Part shown: one piece after another, positions 50,595 through 59,550 of the stretch
How positions within the stretch are numbered: position 1 is the stretch's first letter
How the letters are laid out: each line of letters starts with the position of its first letter
NCBI GenBank assembly: GCA_020636955.1
Contig: JACJWY010000005.1
Location: 62,001-126,000 of the forward strand
DNA length: 64,000 bases
Direction of reading: 5' to 3'
From: Thermoleophilales bacterium
Lineage (GTDB): Bacteria; Actinomycetota; Thermoleophilia; Solirubrobacterales; 70-9
Translations under genes and position numbers: made by a program
Notes under the pieces: generated by a model
What the model saw: only the letters and a program-made list of their open reading frames with translations
Database searches by the model: none
Told to the model about the DNA's origin: nothing

Positions 50595-52790
50595 ATGGCC
50601 TCTGATTTCGGCGATGCCGCGCTCTGGCTTGCCTTCCTGACCGCAATCTTCGCGGCGGCGGCTGCGCTCGTCGGAACCCGCGGTGACCGGCGCTGGGTCG
50701 ATTCCTCCAGGTACGCGGTCTATTCGTTCTGCGCCCTGATGGTCATCTGCGTGGTGGTCATGGAGCATGCCTTCCTGACCGACGACTTCAGTTTCAACGT
50801 GGTCGCCACCCACTCGTCGATCGAAACCCCGACTTTCTACAAGTTCACGGCGATGTGGTCGAGTCAGGAGGGTTCGCTGCTGCTTTGGGCATTCATCCTC
50901 TCGATCGTCTCGACCATCTCCCTCGCCGCTACCCGGCACAAGCTGCGCGACCTCGTGCCCTGGGCCACCGCCGTGATGATGGGGATCGCCGTCTTCTTCA
51001 CCGGCCTGATGCTGCTCGGCGGGGACGTCAACCCCTTCACCACGATCTCGCCGATCCCGGCCGATGGCACGGGACTGAACCCGTTGCTCCAGCACCCGTC
51101 GATGATCATCCATCCGCCGATGCTCTACACCGGCTACGTGTCGCTGACCGTGCCATTCGCCTTTGCGATCGGCGCCCTGATCAGCCGCCGCGTCGACGCG
51201 GCCTGGATCAAGTCGACCCGCGGTTTTGCCCTGATCGCCTGGACCTTCCTCTCGATCGGGATCATCCTCGGAGCCCGCTGGTCCTACACCGAGCTCGGCT
51301 GGGGTGGCTACTGGGCCTGGGACCCGGTCGAAAACGCATCGGTCATGCCCTGGCTGATCACCACCGCCTACATCCATTCGATCATGGTCCAGGAAAAGCG
51401 GGGCATGTTGAAGGTCTGGAACGTGAGTCTGATCGTGGCCAGTTTCAGCCTCGCGCTGCTCGGCACCTTCCTGGTCCGTTCCGGGGTGCTCCAGTCGATC
51501 CACGCCTTCGGTGACAGCACGGTCGGGCCGTATTTCCTCTCCCTGATCGGGGTTGTCCTGATCGGCTCGACCTGGCTGATCATCTCCCGTCTCGACATCC
51601 TCCGGTCGGACCGCAGGATCGATTCACTCGCTTCCCGGGAGTCGGTCTTCCTGATCAACAACCTTCTGCTGATCGCCCTCTGCGCGGTCGTTTTCTGGGG
51701 AACGTTTTTCCCGCTCATCTCCGAGTTCCTGACCGGAACCCGTTCGACTCTCGCGGCGCCGTGGTTTGACCGTTACACCACACCCGTGGCTGTGATCCTG
51801 GTCCTGTTCACCGGGATCGGGCCGATGATGTCCTGGCGACGCATCTCCTGGGAGGGAGCGAAGCGGGTGTTCACCGTGCCCCTGATCGCCGCCGGAATCG
51901 CCTTCGTTTTGCTCCTGCTTTTCACCGATGCCGCCAACAGCATCTGGGCTCTGCTGATCTTCACCCTGGCCGCATTTACGGTCACCGCACTTATCCAGGA
52001 AACCTGGCGGGCGGCTGCAGCCAGGAAGAAAAGCGTCGGCGGGTCGATCTTCGCCTCGATCTGGTCCAACGCGACCCGTAACCGCCGGCGCTACGGCGGT
52101 TACGTCGTTCACCTGGGACTGGTCGTGCTCCTGGTCGGCATCGCCGCCTCCTCGAGTTTCGAGACCAAGCAGGACATTGAGCTGAAGCCGGGACAGTCCG
52201 CGGTGGTTGACGATTACAAGGTCACCTATGTCCACCCGACCCTGACCCGGACCGAGCAGGCCCTGGTTTTCGGGGCCGAGCTGCAGGTCGACAGAAACGG
52301 CAAGTCATTTGCCCGACTCAACCCGACCCGCCAGTACCACCAGATCACCGATGGCACGGGCTCACCCGGCATCGCCTCCTATTTCGAGGGCGAGGCGACC
52401 AGCGAAGTTGGCCTGAAGGCCGGAATGCGGTCGGATTTCTGGACTTCGGTCGAACCGAACACGAAGGAATTCCAGCGCCGGGCCCGCATGGCCGACGGCC
52501 TCTTCGGGGCTTTCATGCGGCAAAAGGTGCTCCCAGTCGTGCAGAAGAATCCCTCGCGGGCAGAAGCCGTCAGTGCCGCGGCGACGGACCTGCTGAGCCT
52601 GACCACCGACAAGGTGATCGCCGGGTACAAGAAGGACAATCTTGAGGTACCGGTGACGATCCGCGTGATCGTCAGCCCGATGGTCAGCTGGATCTGGGTC
52701 GGCGCGATCATCGCAATCATCGGTGCGTTGTTCGCGGCCTGGCCGAGCGGTTTGCTGAAGCGAAGCCGGGGGAGGAAGAAGACGGCATGA
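50595..52790 (+). CDS. ccmF: CcmF, cytochrome c haem lyase subunit
   Basis: The 731-residue protein (ATG 50595) has about 14-15 membrane segments and the CcmF landmarks: KFTAMWSSQEGSLLLWAF, a conserved HPSMIIHPPMLYTGYV segment, and the tryptophan-rich WWD-type motif WGGYWAWDPVENASVMPWL, then GTFLVRSGVLQSIHAF. The large C-terminal extracytoplasmic region follows ELKPGQS. It ligates haem from holo-CcmE to apocytochromes. The stop overlaps the next gene. Confidence 0.96.
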   Translation: MASDFGDAALWLAFLTAIFAAAAALVGTRGDRRWVDSSRYAVYSFCALMVICVVVMEHAFLTDDFSFNVVATHSSIETPTFYKFTAMWSSQEGSLLLWAFILSIVSTISLAATRHKLRDLVPWATAVMMGIAVFFTGLMLLGGDVNPFTTISPIPADGTGLNPLLQHPSMIIHPPMLYTGYVSLTVPFAFAIGALISRRVDAAWIKSTRGFALIAWTFLSIGIILGARWSYTELGWGGYWAWDPVENASVMPWLITTAYIHSIMVQEKRGMLKVWNVSLIVASFSLALLGTFLVRSGVLQSIHAFGDSTVGPYFLSLIGVVLIGSTWLIISRLDILRSDRRIDSLASRESVFLINNLLLIALCAVVFWGTFFPLISEFLTGTRSTLAAPWFDRYTTPVAVILVLFTGIGPMMSWRRISWEGAKRVFTVPLIAAGIAFVLLLLFTDAANSIWALLIFTLAAFTVTALIQETWRAAAARKKSVGGSIFASIWSNATRNRRRYGGYVVHLGLVVLLVGIAASSSFETKQDIELKPGQSAVVDDYKVTYVHPTLTRTEQALVFGAELQVDRNGKSFARLNPTRQYHQITDGTGSPGIASYFEGEATSEVGLKAGMRSDFWTSVEPNTKEFQRRARMADGLFGAFMRQKVLPVVQKNPSRAEAVSAAATDLLSLTTDKVIAGYKKDNLEVPVTIRVIVSPMVSWIWVGAIIAIIGALFAAWPSGLLKRSRGRKKTA

Positions 52791-53065
52791 TCGTGGTCTG
52801 GTTCCTGATCCTGCTCGTCTTCGTCGGCACCTTCGTATCGATGCCGTTCTGGCGCGGTCGTGCCGCTTCTTCGACGGAGGACCCGGAGATCGCCGCCCTC
52901 GAGGCCGCGCGTGAATCGAAGTACCGCGAGATCCGCGACGCGGAGATGGACCGCGAGTCCGGCAAGCTTTCGGAGGAGGATTTCGCCGAGCTCGATGCCG
53001 AGTTGAGAAGGGAAGCGGTCGACATTCTCGATCGTCTCGAGGCGCTCAAGGGCAAAGAAAGCTAG
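52787..53065 (+). CDS. Short CcmI-like protein
   Basis: This 92-residue protein has one membrane helix (VWFLILLVFVGTFVSMPFW) followed by an acidic coiled coil, YREIRDAEMDRESGKLSEEDFAELDAELRREAVDILDRLEAL. The pattern of Y-R-x-I-R-D-A-E, D-x-x-x-G-K-L, S-E-x-D matches the N-terminal part of CcmI/CycH, without the TPR domain. It is coupled to ccmF by a 4-bp overlap and would scaffold apocytochrome with CcmF. Confidence 0.75.
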   Translation: MIVVWFLILLVFVGTFVSMPFWRGRAASSTEDPEIAALEAARESKYREIRDAEMDRESGKLSEEDFAELDAELRREAVDILDRLEALKGKES

Positions 53066-53077
53066 AATCGCTGGCCG

Positions 53078-53302
53078 ATGTACACGATCATGGCCATTAT
53101 TCAGGTTCTGCTATCCGTGCTCCTGATCTTCCTGGTGCTTCTGCATTCGGGCAAGGACGCGGGTCTCTCCGGTGCTTTCGGCATCGGTGGCGGCGGCAGT
53201 TCGATCGGCGGTGGCTCGATGGTCGAGCAAAATCTCGACCGGGCGACAGTAGTCACGGCGATCCTGTTCACCCTGAACACGATCCTCCTGATCAAGCTCT
53301 AG
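53078..53302 (+). CDS. secG: SecG, protein translocase subunit
   Basis: The 74-residue protein (ATG 53078) has two membrane helices and the SecG loop: VLLHSGKDAGLSGAFGIGGG between them and NLDRATVVTAILFTLNTILL in the second. It assists SecYE in protein export. It stands 12 bp after the ccmI-like gene instead of after tpiA. Confidence 0.95.
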   Translation: MYTIMAIIQVLLSVLLIFLVLLHSGKDAGLSGAFGIGGGGSSIGGGSMVEQNLDRATVVTAILFTLNTILLIKL

Positions 53303-53339
53303 CAGGCCGGATTCTCCGGCTTGGTCTAGGGTCCACGCC

Positions 53340-53834
53340 ATGAGCGGCAAGACCAAGACGACTCTGGCAATTGTTTTCGGTGTGGTGGGAATCCTTCTGG
53401 GCATTCTCGGCACGATCACGGCATTCAACGCCAAGAATGCGGTTAGCGATGACAAGAGCCAGACCAACGACGTCGCGGCTCTGGTCGAGCAGAAGTTCCA
53501 GGCAGCCCAGGCCAAGCAGGACCAGGCCGAGGCCAACCAGAAGTCGGAAGCCGAGAAACTCGTTTCCCAGCTGACTTCGGGGGAGAAAAACCTCCTCCAG
53601 AAGATCAACGGAAACCACAAGCAGATCAAGCGGGCGATCCGGCAGAACCGGAAGCTCAGGAATCAGCTCAACGCCCTGAGCAGCCGACAGCGGGAACTGA
53701 CCAATGAGCTTTCCTCACTGGAAGTCAAGCAGGACGACGACTACACCCAGCTCAACCAGCGGATCAACCGGCTCAACAAGAATCTCCGCGGCCTGACGAA
53801 CAGGGTGAACAGGCTCAGCGGCTACGCCAACTAG
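53340..53834 (+). CDS. Membrane-anchored coiled-coil protein
   Basis: The 164-residue protein (ATG 53340) has one N-terminal helix (TLAIVFGVVGILLGILGTITAF) and then continuous coiled coil: Ala/Gln/Lys-rich heptads, then RKLRNQLNALSSRQRELTNELSSLE and NQRINRLNKNLRGLTNRVNRL. Order and composition resemble the protein at 62641. No family was recognised; it is probably attached to the membrane with a rod outside or inside the cell. It is followed after 8 bp by a phosphatase gene. Confidence 0.7.
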   Translation: MSGKTKTTLAIVFGVVGILLGILGTITAFNAKNAVSDDKSQTNDVAALVEQKFQAAQAKQDQAEANQKSEAEKLVSQLTSGEKNLLQKINGNHKQIKRAIRQNRKLRNQLNALSSRQRELTNELSSLEVKQDDDYTQLNQRINRLNKNLRGLTNRVNRLSGYAN

Positions 53835-53842
53835 GGCAGCTG

Positions 53843-54292
53843 TTGCGGATCCTATTCGTCTGCCTCGGCAACATCTGCCGCTCGCCCTCGGCCGAGGCCG
53901 TTATGCGCGGCCTGATCGCCAGTGAAGGGATCGAAGGTGTTGAAATCGACTCGGCCGGAACCGGTGACTGGCATGTCGGAAATCCCGCCGACCCGAGGGC
54001 AATCGCGGCCGCAACCGAGCGTGGTGTCGAGATCAACGGCCGGGCCCGGCAGGTCAGGCCCTCCGACTTCGGGGAGTACGATCTGATCCTCGCGATGGAC
54101 CGGTCCAACCATGCCGACCTGCTCGCCATGGAGGGGGTCGATCCCGGGAAAGTCAGACTGTTCAGGGAGATGGCCGGGGAGGGCGAGCTGGACGTTCCCG
54201 ATCCCTACTACGGAGGCGAGGGCGGTTTTTCCGACGTACTCGACATCCTCGAGAATGGCTGCGCAGTGATTCTCGAAGAAGTTCGCCCCTGA
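53843..54292 (+). CDS. Low-molecular-weight protein-tyrosine phosphatase
   Basis: The 149-residue protein (TTG 53843) begins with the LMW-PTP P-loop FVCLGNICRSPSAEAVM (C-x5-R-S). The general-acid segment VPDPYYGGEGGFSDVLDIL is also present. It removes phosphate from phosphotyrosine proteins, often in exopolysaccharide or virulence control; ArsC-type function is less likely because of the DPYYG loop. It converges with the glycosidase gene. Confidence 0.93.
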   Translation: MRILFVCLGNICRSPSAEAVMRGLIASEGIEGVEIDSAGTGDWHVGNPADPRAIAAATERGVEINGRARQVRPSDFGEYDLILAMDRSNHADLLAMEGVDPGKVRLFREMAGEGELDVPDPYYGGEGGFSDVLDILENGCAVILEEVRP

Positions 54293-54303
54293 GCGGGACT
54301 GAA

Positions 54304-55896
54304 TCAGCCGGGCAGGTTCTGCCAGCTGCGACAGCTCTTCAGGTCACCGGAGCAACTGAAAGGGGTGGCAAAGATGACTCGCGCCTTTACCTTCGTGTGC
54401 TTGCGCCGGATGTCGATTACCCGGCTTACCCCGCGGCCGATCTTGTACTTGCGGGCCGCCACCAGTTTGCGGTTCCCTTTGCCGCCCCGAAACTTGATCC
54501 AGCCCCGGCAGTAGCGGTTCGGCGATGCCGTGGGGCAATGTGCCCTGACGCGGGCAAAGCCCTTGCGCCTGGCGCCCTGTCGCCAGATCTCGATCATGTC
54601 CGGCTCGAACCACCGGGGTGAAGCAGTGACTCTGGCGGCCGAGACCCGCAGATGCGAGGTCCCGCCCAGGTTGCCGGTAACCGCGACCGTGGTCGAGCGG
54701 ATGCCGAGAGCCTTGCCGGGCCTGGCCTCGCCGCCGGTAGCCCACAGCACCCGTCGCCAGCCTCCGGGGCGTTCGAAGCGATAGCCGTCGGTGCCGGTGC
54801 CGGCCGGGAGTCGCCTCGCCGATCTCGTGCCAGCGAGCATCGAGATCGTGTTGCGCACCGCAAAACGGGCCTGGCGGGAATTCCCGTCGCCGTCGATCAG
54901 CCCGTACATCTTGTTGGCGAGCTTGTCGAAGTACTGCTGGAGAACCACGTAACGGGCGCCCTGGCCGACCGCCGTTGCGATCAGGCGGGTCGACTCGTCG
55001 GCATGGTCCTGCTGCTCGAAGGGCCGGCCGTCGAGGTACCGGTGGCCGAGCTCCCAGATCTCGATCGGCATGTTGAAACCGTCGTTCCGGACCATCGCGA
55101 TCGTCGAGGGGATGCTCGAGGCGGGCCCGTAGTAATGGAGTTGCAGGGCATCGATCAGATTCTTGTGGGCGACCAGCTGGTCGTAGAAGTCCTGCATCTT
55201 CAGGACCTTGGCACTTGACAGGTAGGCCGGGACCTGGGAGGTCGAGGTCAGGTAAGGGCCGCCGCCGAGGTCATTGGTCTGGCTTTCCTGGATGGTCGCC
55301 AGCGCCCCGTCGAGGTCCCCGGCCAGCCACTGCTTGCGTGCCTCGATGATCGAGAAGCCGCCGCTGGAGCTGACCGAGTCGAGGACGATGGCATCCGGGT
55401 TCGCCGCGTGAGCGGCGTCCGCGGCGATCTTGAGGAGCTGGAAGTACTCGGCCGGGGTGTCGGTCCAGTGGGTCGGGGCGATCACCTCGTTCTCGACCCC
55501 GAAGCGCGTGACCCTGCCTTTCATGTGGCCGACCAGCGCTCCGAAGAACGCACTGTACGCATCGAGGTCGTCTGGCATGCCGCGGTCGTCGCTGCTCGAC
55601 GGTTGGATGAAGACCCGGATTGCCGGGACGATGCCGCAGCCGATCGCCGCGTTGACCTGGCCATCAAGCGTGCTGAAGTCGTAGGTCCCCGGGCTCTTGA
55701 CGATCCTCGTCATCACTGCCCCGATGACCGTGGTCTGTACGCCGTCCTCCTTGATCCGGTCACAGTTCGAGGCGAGCAGCGGCGCGTCGGTGAGTGCGCC
55801 CGCCTCGACTCCCTCGGGAAACTCAACTGCCCGGGCCGGTGTCGCGACCAGGACCAGGGCAAATAACGCAACGAAAAGGGGGGAGAGACGGGTCAT
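54304..55896 (-). CDS. Secreted clan-A-type glycoside hydrolase-like protein
   Basis: The 530-residue protein (ATG 55896) has a signal peptide (LFVALFALVLVATPARA). Residues about 30-340 look like a TIM-barrel glycosidase: FGVENEVIAPTHW gives the Asn-Glu acid/base pair at the end of strand 4, LQLHYYG follows, and IEIWELGHR supplies a Glu at the strand 7 position. A C-terminal basic beta-domain (about 380-530) follows, with several Cys and a CxxSxxxKxC-like end. The exact GH family is not evident; GH39/GH5-like is the closest by motif. Confidence 0.7.
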   Translation of the reverse strand: MTRLSPLFVALFALVLVATPARAVEFPEGVEAGALTDAPLLASNCDRIKEDGVQTTVIGAVMTRIVKSPGTYDFSTLDGQVNAAIGCGIVPAIRVFIQPSSSDDRGMPDDLDAYSAFFGALVGHMKGRVTRFGVENEVIAPTHWTDTPAEYFQLLKIAADAAHAANPDAIVLDSVSSSGGFSIIEARKQWLAGDLDGALATIQESQTNDLGGGPYLTSTSQVPAYLSSAKVLKMQDFYDQLVAHKNLIDALQLHYYGPASSIPSTIAMVRNDGFNMPIEIWELGHRYLDGRPFEQQDHADESTRLIATAVGQGARYVVLQQYFDKLANKMYGLIDGDGNSRQARFAVRNTISMLAGTRSARRLPAGTGTDGYRFERPGGWRRVLWATGGEARPGKALGIRSTTVAVTGNLGGTSHLRVSAARVTASPRWFEPDMIEIWRQGARRKGFARVRAHCPTASPNRYCRGWIKFRGGKGNRKLVAARKYKIGRGVSRVIDIRRKHTKVKARVIFATPFSCSGDLKSCRSWQNLPG

Positions 55897-55944
55897 GCTT
55901 CCACAACCCGCCCCTCCCCCCGGGGTTTCGCTTGTTACCTGAAC

Positions 55945-58047
55945 TCAGTGCCCGAAGGAAACCCGGGGTAGGCGGCGATCCATCCAGCTGGGTATCCACC
56001 AGAGTCTGGTGCCGGCCAGTCGCATCAGGACCGGCAGCAGCATCAGCCGGACCAGACCCGCGTCCAGCAGCACCGCCACGCCGAGGATGATGCCCATCTC
56101 GCGCGGCGGCAGCGGACCGGATAGGGCGAAGGTGAAGAACACCGCGACCATCACCCCGGCCGCCGCGAATACGACCCGGCCGGAATGGGCGAGCCCGCCA
56201 ACCATCGCTTCCTTGGCGTCACCGGACTTCTCCCAGTGCTCCCGGGCCGAACTGAGCAGGAACACGGAATAGTCCATCGAGATCGCGAATACCATCGCGA
56301 AGAAGAAGACCGGCGCCCAGGCATCGAGGAAGCCCTGGGACTCGATGCCCAGCAGCCCGGTCAAATGGCCCTGCTGGAAGATCAGCTGGGCCACCCCGAA
56401 GGCGGCGCCGACCGCCAGCAAGTTGGTCAGCACCGCGATCGCGGCCAGGATCGGTGCCCTGAGAGCGATCAGCAGCAGCAGGAAACCGAGGGTCATCACG
56501 ATCGCAATCGCCGGGGCGGTAGTGTCACCGAGGGCGCCTTCGAGGTCGTGGTTTTCCGCGGCGGCTCCGCCGACCAGGGTGCCGGGTGGCAATTCGTCAC
56601 GGACCCGGTCGATCGTTGTGCCCATCGCGGGGTCGGAAGGGTCGACCGTCGGGGTCGCGGCGATCAGGGTGTAACCCTGCGGGCTATCGCCGGCCACCAT
56701 GACCCGGGCGATGCCCTTGTCGCTCTGAAGCGAGCCGACCGCTTTGGTGGCTTCGTTATCTGGCGCGACCACCTGAAGGGTTCCGGGGGCTCCGGGACCG
56801 AAGTCCTCGGAGAGCTGTTCGTAGCCGACCCGGGCTCCGTCGCCGTCGGGCACCACCTTGATCGAAGGCATGCCGGTGTCAAGTGAAAGTACCGGCACGC
56901 AGAGTGCCAGCAGGATCAGCAGGGCCGGGATGCCGAAGAGCAGCGGGCGGGCCCAGATCTTCTCGCCCCATGCGGCGAACTTCGGCGAGCGATGCTCCCC
57001 GGTATGGACCCAGGGCAGACTGAGCTTGTTGACTCGCTGCCCAAGCTTGCCGAGCACGCCGGGCAGCAGGGTGAGCGAGGCGGCCAGGACGAAGGCCACA
57101 GCCAGCATCACGCCGATCGCCATCGAGCGGAAGGCCGGGCTCGGCACAAGCAGCACTGCGCTGAGCGAAATCAGCACGGTGATCCCCGAGAAAAAGACGG
57201 CCTTGCCGGCCGTGTCCATGGTCTCGGCGATCGCCTCACCCGTGTCCCCGTGTGCGGTCAGAGCCCCGCGGAACCGGTAGACGATGAAAAGCGCGTAGTC
57301 GATGCCGAGCGCCAGGGCGAACATCATCGCGAAGTTCATAGCCCAGATTGAGATGTCGAATATGTGGGTGCCCAGATAGAGCGAGCCGGCAGCGGCCATC
57401 AGGCCGATGATGGTCAGCATCAACGGCAGGCCGGCGGCGACCAGCGAGCCGAACGCGAGGACCAGGATCAGCAGCGTGACCGGCCAGGAGATCACCTCCG
57501 ACTTCATCATCGCTTCTTTGTTGGCCTGGTTGAAGTCGGACCACATGCCGGAAGATCCGGTCAGGGAAACGGTCGTGCCATCGGTTTGGAGGTCGGCCAG
57601 GTTTTCCTTCAGGTCGTCGGTGGCATGAACCATCTGGTTCGAGTCGGAAGCCGCGCCGGCCTGGATTACCGCGGTGTGCCCGTCGGCCGAGACCCAGCTT
57701 TGCTTCGAGGGCATGACGACCGCCTTGACGTCGTTTGAACCCTTGAGCACGTCGGCGGCCTGATTCAGGGTCCGGTCGAACCCGGTGGAACCAAAGGTCG
57801 AATCGTCGCTGTGGACGACCACCATCAGGGCCGAGGAGGACATTCCGCCGAACTGTTCGTCGACGATCTTGCGGGCGTCTACCGATTCGGAGCCGGTCGC
57901 TTCCCATCCCGCTCCGGAAAGCGCATGTTCCGCCTTGGGGGCAAAGAAGCCCAGTCCGATCGCGATCACCAGCCAGATCGCGGCGATGATGCGAAAGTTT
58001 GTCGTCGTCCAGCGGCCAAGCCGACCGAGTGGTCCGTAGGAACTCAT
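55945..58047 (-). CDS. MMPL-family RND transporter
   Basis: The 700-residue protein starts at ATG 58047, overlapping the DUF2892 gene by 4 bp. It has two halves, each with one helix, an extracytoplasmic domain and five further helices, giving about 12 membrane segments. MMPL motifs are present, including ALGIDYALFIVYRFRG and AISMDYSVFLLSSAREH, the proton-relay Asp-Tyr pairs. It would export lipids or hydrophobic compounds. It shares a cluster with a divergently located ArsR regulator gene on the same strand upstream. Confidence 0.93.
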   Translation of the reverse strand: MSSYGPLGRLGRWTTTNFRIIAAIWLVIAIGLGFFAPKAEHALSGAGWEATGSESVDARKIVDEQFGGMSSSALMVVVHSDDSTFGSTGFDRTLNQAADVLKGSNDVKAVVMPSKQSWVSADGHTAVIQAGAASDSNQMVHATDDLKENLADLQTDGTTVSLTGSSGMWSDFNQANKEAMMKSEVISWPVTLLILVLAFGSLVAAGLPLMLTIIGLMAAAGSLYLGTHIFDISIWAMNFAMMFALALGIDYALFIVYRFRGALTAHGDTGEAIAETMDTAGKAVFFSGITVLISLSAVLLVPSPAFRSMAIGVMLAVAFVLAASLTLLPGVLGKLGQRVNKLSLPWVHTGEHRSPKFAAWGEKIWARPLLFGIPALLILLALCVPVLSLDTGMPSIKVVPDGDGARVGYEQLSEDFGPGAPGTLQVVAPDNEATKAVGSLQSDKGIARVMVAGDSPQGYTLIAATPTVDPSDPAMGTTIDRVRDELPPGTLVGGAAAENHDLEGALGDTTAPAIAIVMTLGFLLLLIALRAPILAAIAVLTNLLAVGAAFGVAQLIFQQGHLTGLLGIESQGFLDAWAPVFFFAMVFAISMDYSVFLLSSAREHWEKSGDAKEAMVGGLAHSGRVVFAAAGVMVAVFFTFALSGPLPPREMGIILGVAVLLDAGLVRLMLLPVLMRLAGTRLWWIPSWMDRRLPRVSFGH

Positions 58048-58289
58048 CGGCCGGCTTCCGTTGCGGAGCTCAGCGAGGTGACGCGGCTGAGGATCAGCGA
58101 GGCGGGGCAGGTGCCCACGAGGACGTAGAGCCACTGGTTGATCCCGGCCAGCACAGGCAGCAGGGCAAACCAGGGGGAAACCAGCAGGGCCAGCAGTCCG
58201 CCGACCAGGCTCACGGTTCCGGCCATCGCGAAAAGCACCCGTTCCAGGTACCAGCCACGCTTCCTGTCTGTCTCGCAACTCGCTTCCAT
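58044..58289 (-). CDS. DUF2892 (YgaP-type) small membrane protein
   Basis: The 81-residue protein starts at ATG 58289, chosen because GGAG lies 6 nt upstream. After a short basic N-terminus it has two membrane segments: VLFAMAGTVSLVGGLLALLV and FALLPVLAGINQWLYVLVGTCPASLIL. The late W-x-x-x-x-G-x-C-P-A motif marks the YgaP membrane domain without the rhodanese part. Its stop overlaps the MMPL start, so the pair is translationally coupled. Confidence 0.85.
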   Translation of the reverse strand: MEASCETDRKRGWYLERVLFAMAGTVSLVGGLLALLVSPWFALLPVLAGINQWLYVLVGTCPASLILSRVTSLSSATEAGR

Positions 58290-58423
58290 CGCCATCTCCA
58301 TTCGGTAATACAAGTTCACAACTGTGTAGTGGAATAGATTAGCACAACAAGTACCAGTCGAAGCAAGTCCCGGGTAAACCGGCCGCCGGAGCACCGGGGG
58401 CCGGCGCGGCGGCTTTGGCCCGG

Positions 58424-58759
58424 TCAGACCCGGGTGACGATCTGGCTCAGCTCGGTAATGCGCTGCTCGACTCCGTCACATACTGCCTCGCACATCGCCA
58501 TCAGGCTTTCGTCGGCGATCCCGTAGTAGACGGTGTTGCCCTCCTTGCGGCGGCTCACGGCGCCACCGCCGTAAAGGGCCTGGAGGTGCTTGGAGACGTT
58601 CTGCTGGCTGGTGTCGAGGACTTCGGCCAGCCCGCCGACGCTCTGCTCTCCTTCCCGGAGCTGGTCGAGGATGCGAATGCGCATCGGCTCTGAGAGCAGC
58701 TTGAACCGGGCGGTTATCAGTTCAACCAGTTCGGGTGGAAGGGGGGTCGGGAGGGCCAT
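58424..58759 (-). CDS. ArsR-family transcriptional repressor
   Basis: The 111-residue protein (ATG 58759) is a winged-helix ArsR/SmtB: FKLLSEPMRIRILDQLREGEQSV, EVLDTSQQNVSKHLQALYGGGAVSRRKEGNTVYYGI. Two Cys (MCEAVCDGV) in the last helix could be a thiol or metal sensor. The DUF2892-MMPL pair lies downstream on the same strand, 134 bp away. Confidence 0.92.
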   Translation of the reverse strand: MALPTPLPPELVELITARFKLLSEPMRIRILDQLREGEQSVGGLAEVLDTSQQNVSKHLQALYGGGAVSRRKEGNTVYYGIADESLMAMCEAVCDGVEQRITELSQIVTRV

Positions 58760-58770
58760 TGACCAAGCTT

Positions 58771-58802
58771 ACAACTCGACAACCATGTGCCCGCCGAGTT
58801 GT
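58771..58802. promoter_or_regulatory. Candidate ArsR operator
   Basis: ACAACTCG (58771-58778) and CGAGTTGT (58795-58802) form an 8-bp inverted repeat with a 16-nt spacer, 12 bp upstream of the arsR ATG. A related ACAACT occurs at 58319-58324 ahead of the DUF2892-MMPL pair. Confidence 0.5.
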
Positions 58803-58817
58803 GTGCCCTGAGACGGT

Positions 58818-59531
58818 TCAGGCCAGTCCATGCGGCAGGGCGGGGAAGCCACGAACCGCATTGGCGACGATCGCGTCGTCTTCGTCGCAGACCGTAAAAA
58901 GCTCCATGTCTGCCGGGGAGATACGACCTTCGCCGGCCAGTCGCCTGGCGATCCAGTCGATCAGGTCCTGCCAGAAGTCAGCCCCGACCAGCAGGACCGG
59001 ATGCGGCCGCGCCTTGTGGGTCTGGATCAGGGTGAGCGCTTCAAACATCTCGTCCAGGGTTCCGAAGCCACCCGGAAAAATCACGAAGGACCATGAGTAG
59101 CGGACGAACATCAGCTTGCGGGCAAAGAAGTAGTGGAATTCCTTGCCGATGTCCAGATAAGGATTGGCCGACTGTTCGTGCGGCAGCTCGATGTTGAGCC
59201 CGACCGAAAGCCCCTCTTCGTCCTTGGCGCCGCGGTTTGCCGCTTCCATCGTGCCTGGACCCCCGCCGGTGATCACCGCATAACCCTGCCGGGCGATGCC
59301 GGCCCCGACCCGCCGGGCCTGTTCATACTCGGGATTGCCGGGGCGGGTGCGGGCGGAGCCGAAAACGCAAACGGCGGGCCCGACCGGTTCCATGATCCTG
59401 AAGCCTTCCTCGAATTCACTCCGGATCTTCTCCAGACGTTCCGGGTCCGACAGCTCGGCCTGGATTTCCGGCTCGTCGCAGCGGATGATCTCCTGGTCGA
59501 AAGTGCTCGGCAGTATCGGAGCCGTGGTCAT
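58818..59531 (-). CDS. LOG-family (TIGR00730) Rossmann-fold protein
   Basis: The 237-residue protein (ATG 59531) has AVCVFGSARTRPGNPEYEQA, VITGGGPGTMEAANRGAKD, KLMFVRYSWSFVIFPGGFGTLDEMFEALTLIQT. The PGGxGTxxE motif and the earlier GGGPGxMEA are diagnostic of LOG phosphoribohydrolases, which release free cytokinin bases or cleave nucleoside monophosphates. The photolyase gene is 19 bp upstream. Confidence 0.92.
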   Translation of the reverse strand: MTTAPILPSTFDQEIIRCDEPEIQAELSDPERLEKIRSEFEEGFRIMEPVGPAVCVFGSARTRPGNPEYEQARRVGAGIARQGYAVITGGGPGTMEAANRGAKDEEGLSVGLNIELPHEQSANPYLDIGKEFHYFFARKLMFVRYSWSFVIFPGGFGTLDEMFEALTLIQTHKARPHPVLLVGADFWQDLIDWIARRLAGEGRISPADMELFTVCDEDDAIVANAVRGFPALPHGLA

Positions 59532-59550
59532 CGGGCCCAGCCTATCCCCG

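Noticed and set aside
57364..57738. Plus-strand frames opposite the MMPL gene
   Set aside because: The MMPL protein on the minus strand is complete with its membrane pattern and motifs; the plus-strand products have none.
58316..58322. TTCACAA motif upstream of the DUF2892-MMPL genes as a Pho box
   Set aside because: It is single, without a second copy at a 9-11 bp period, and the neighbours have no phosphate link.
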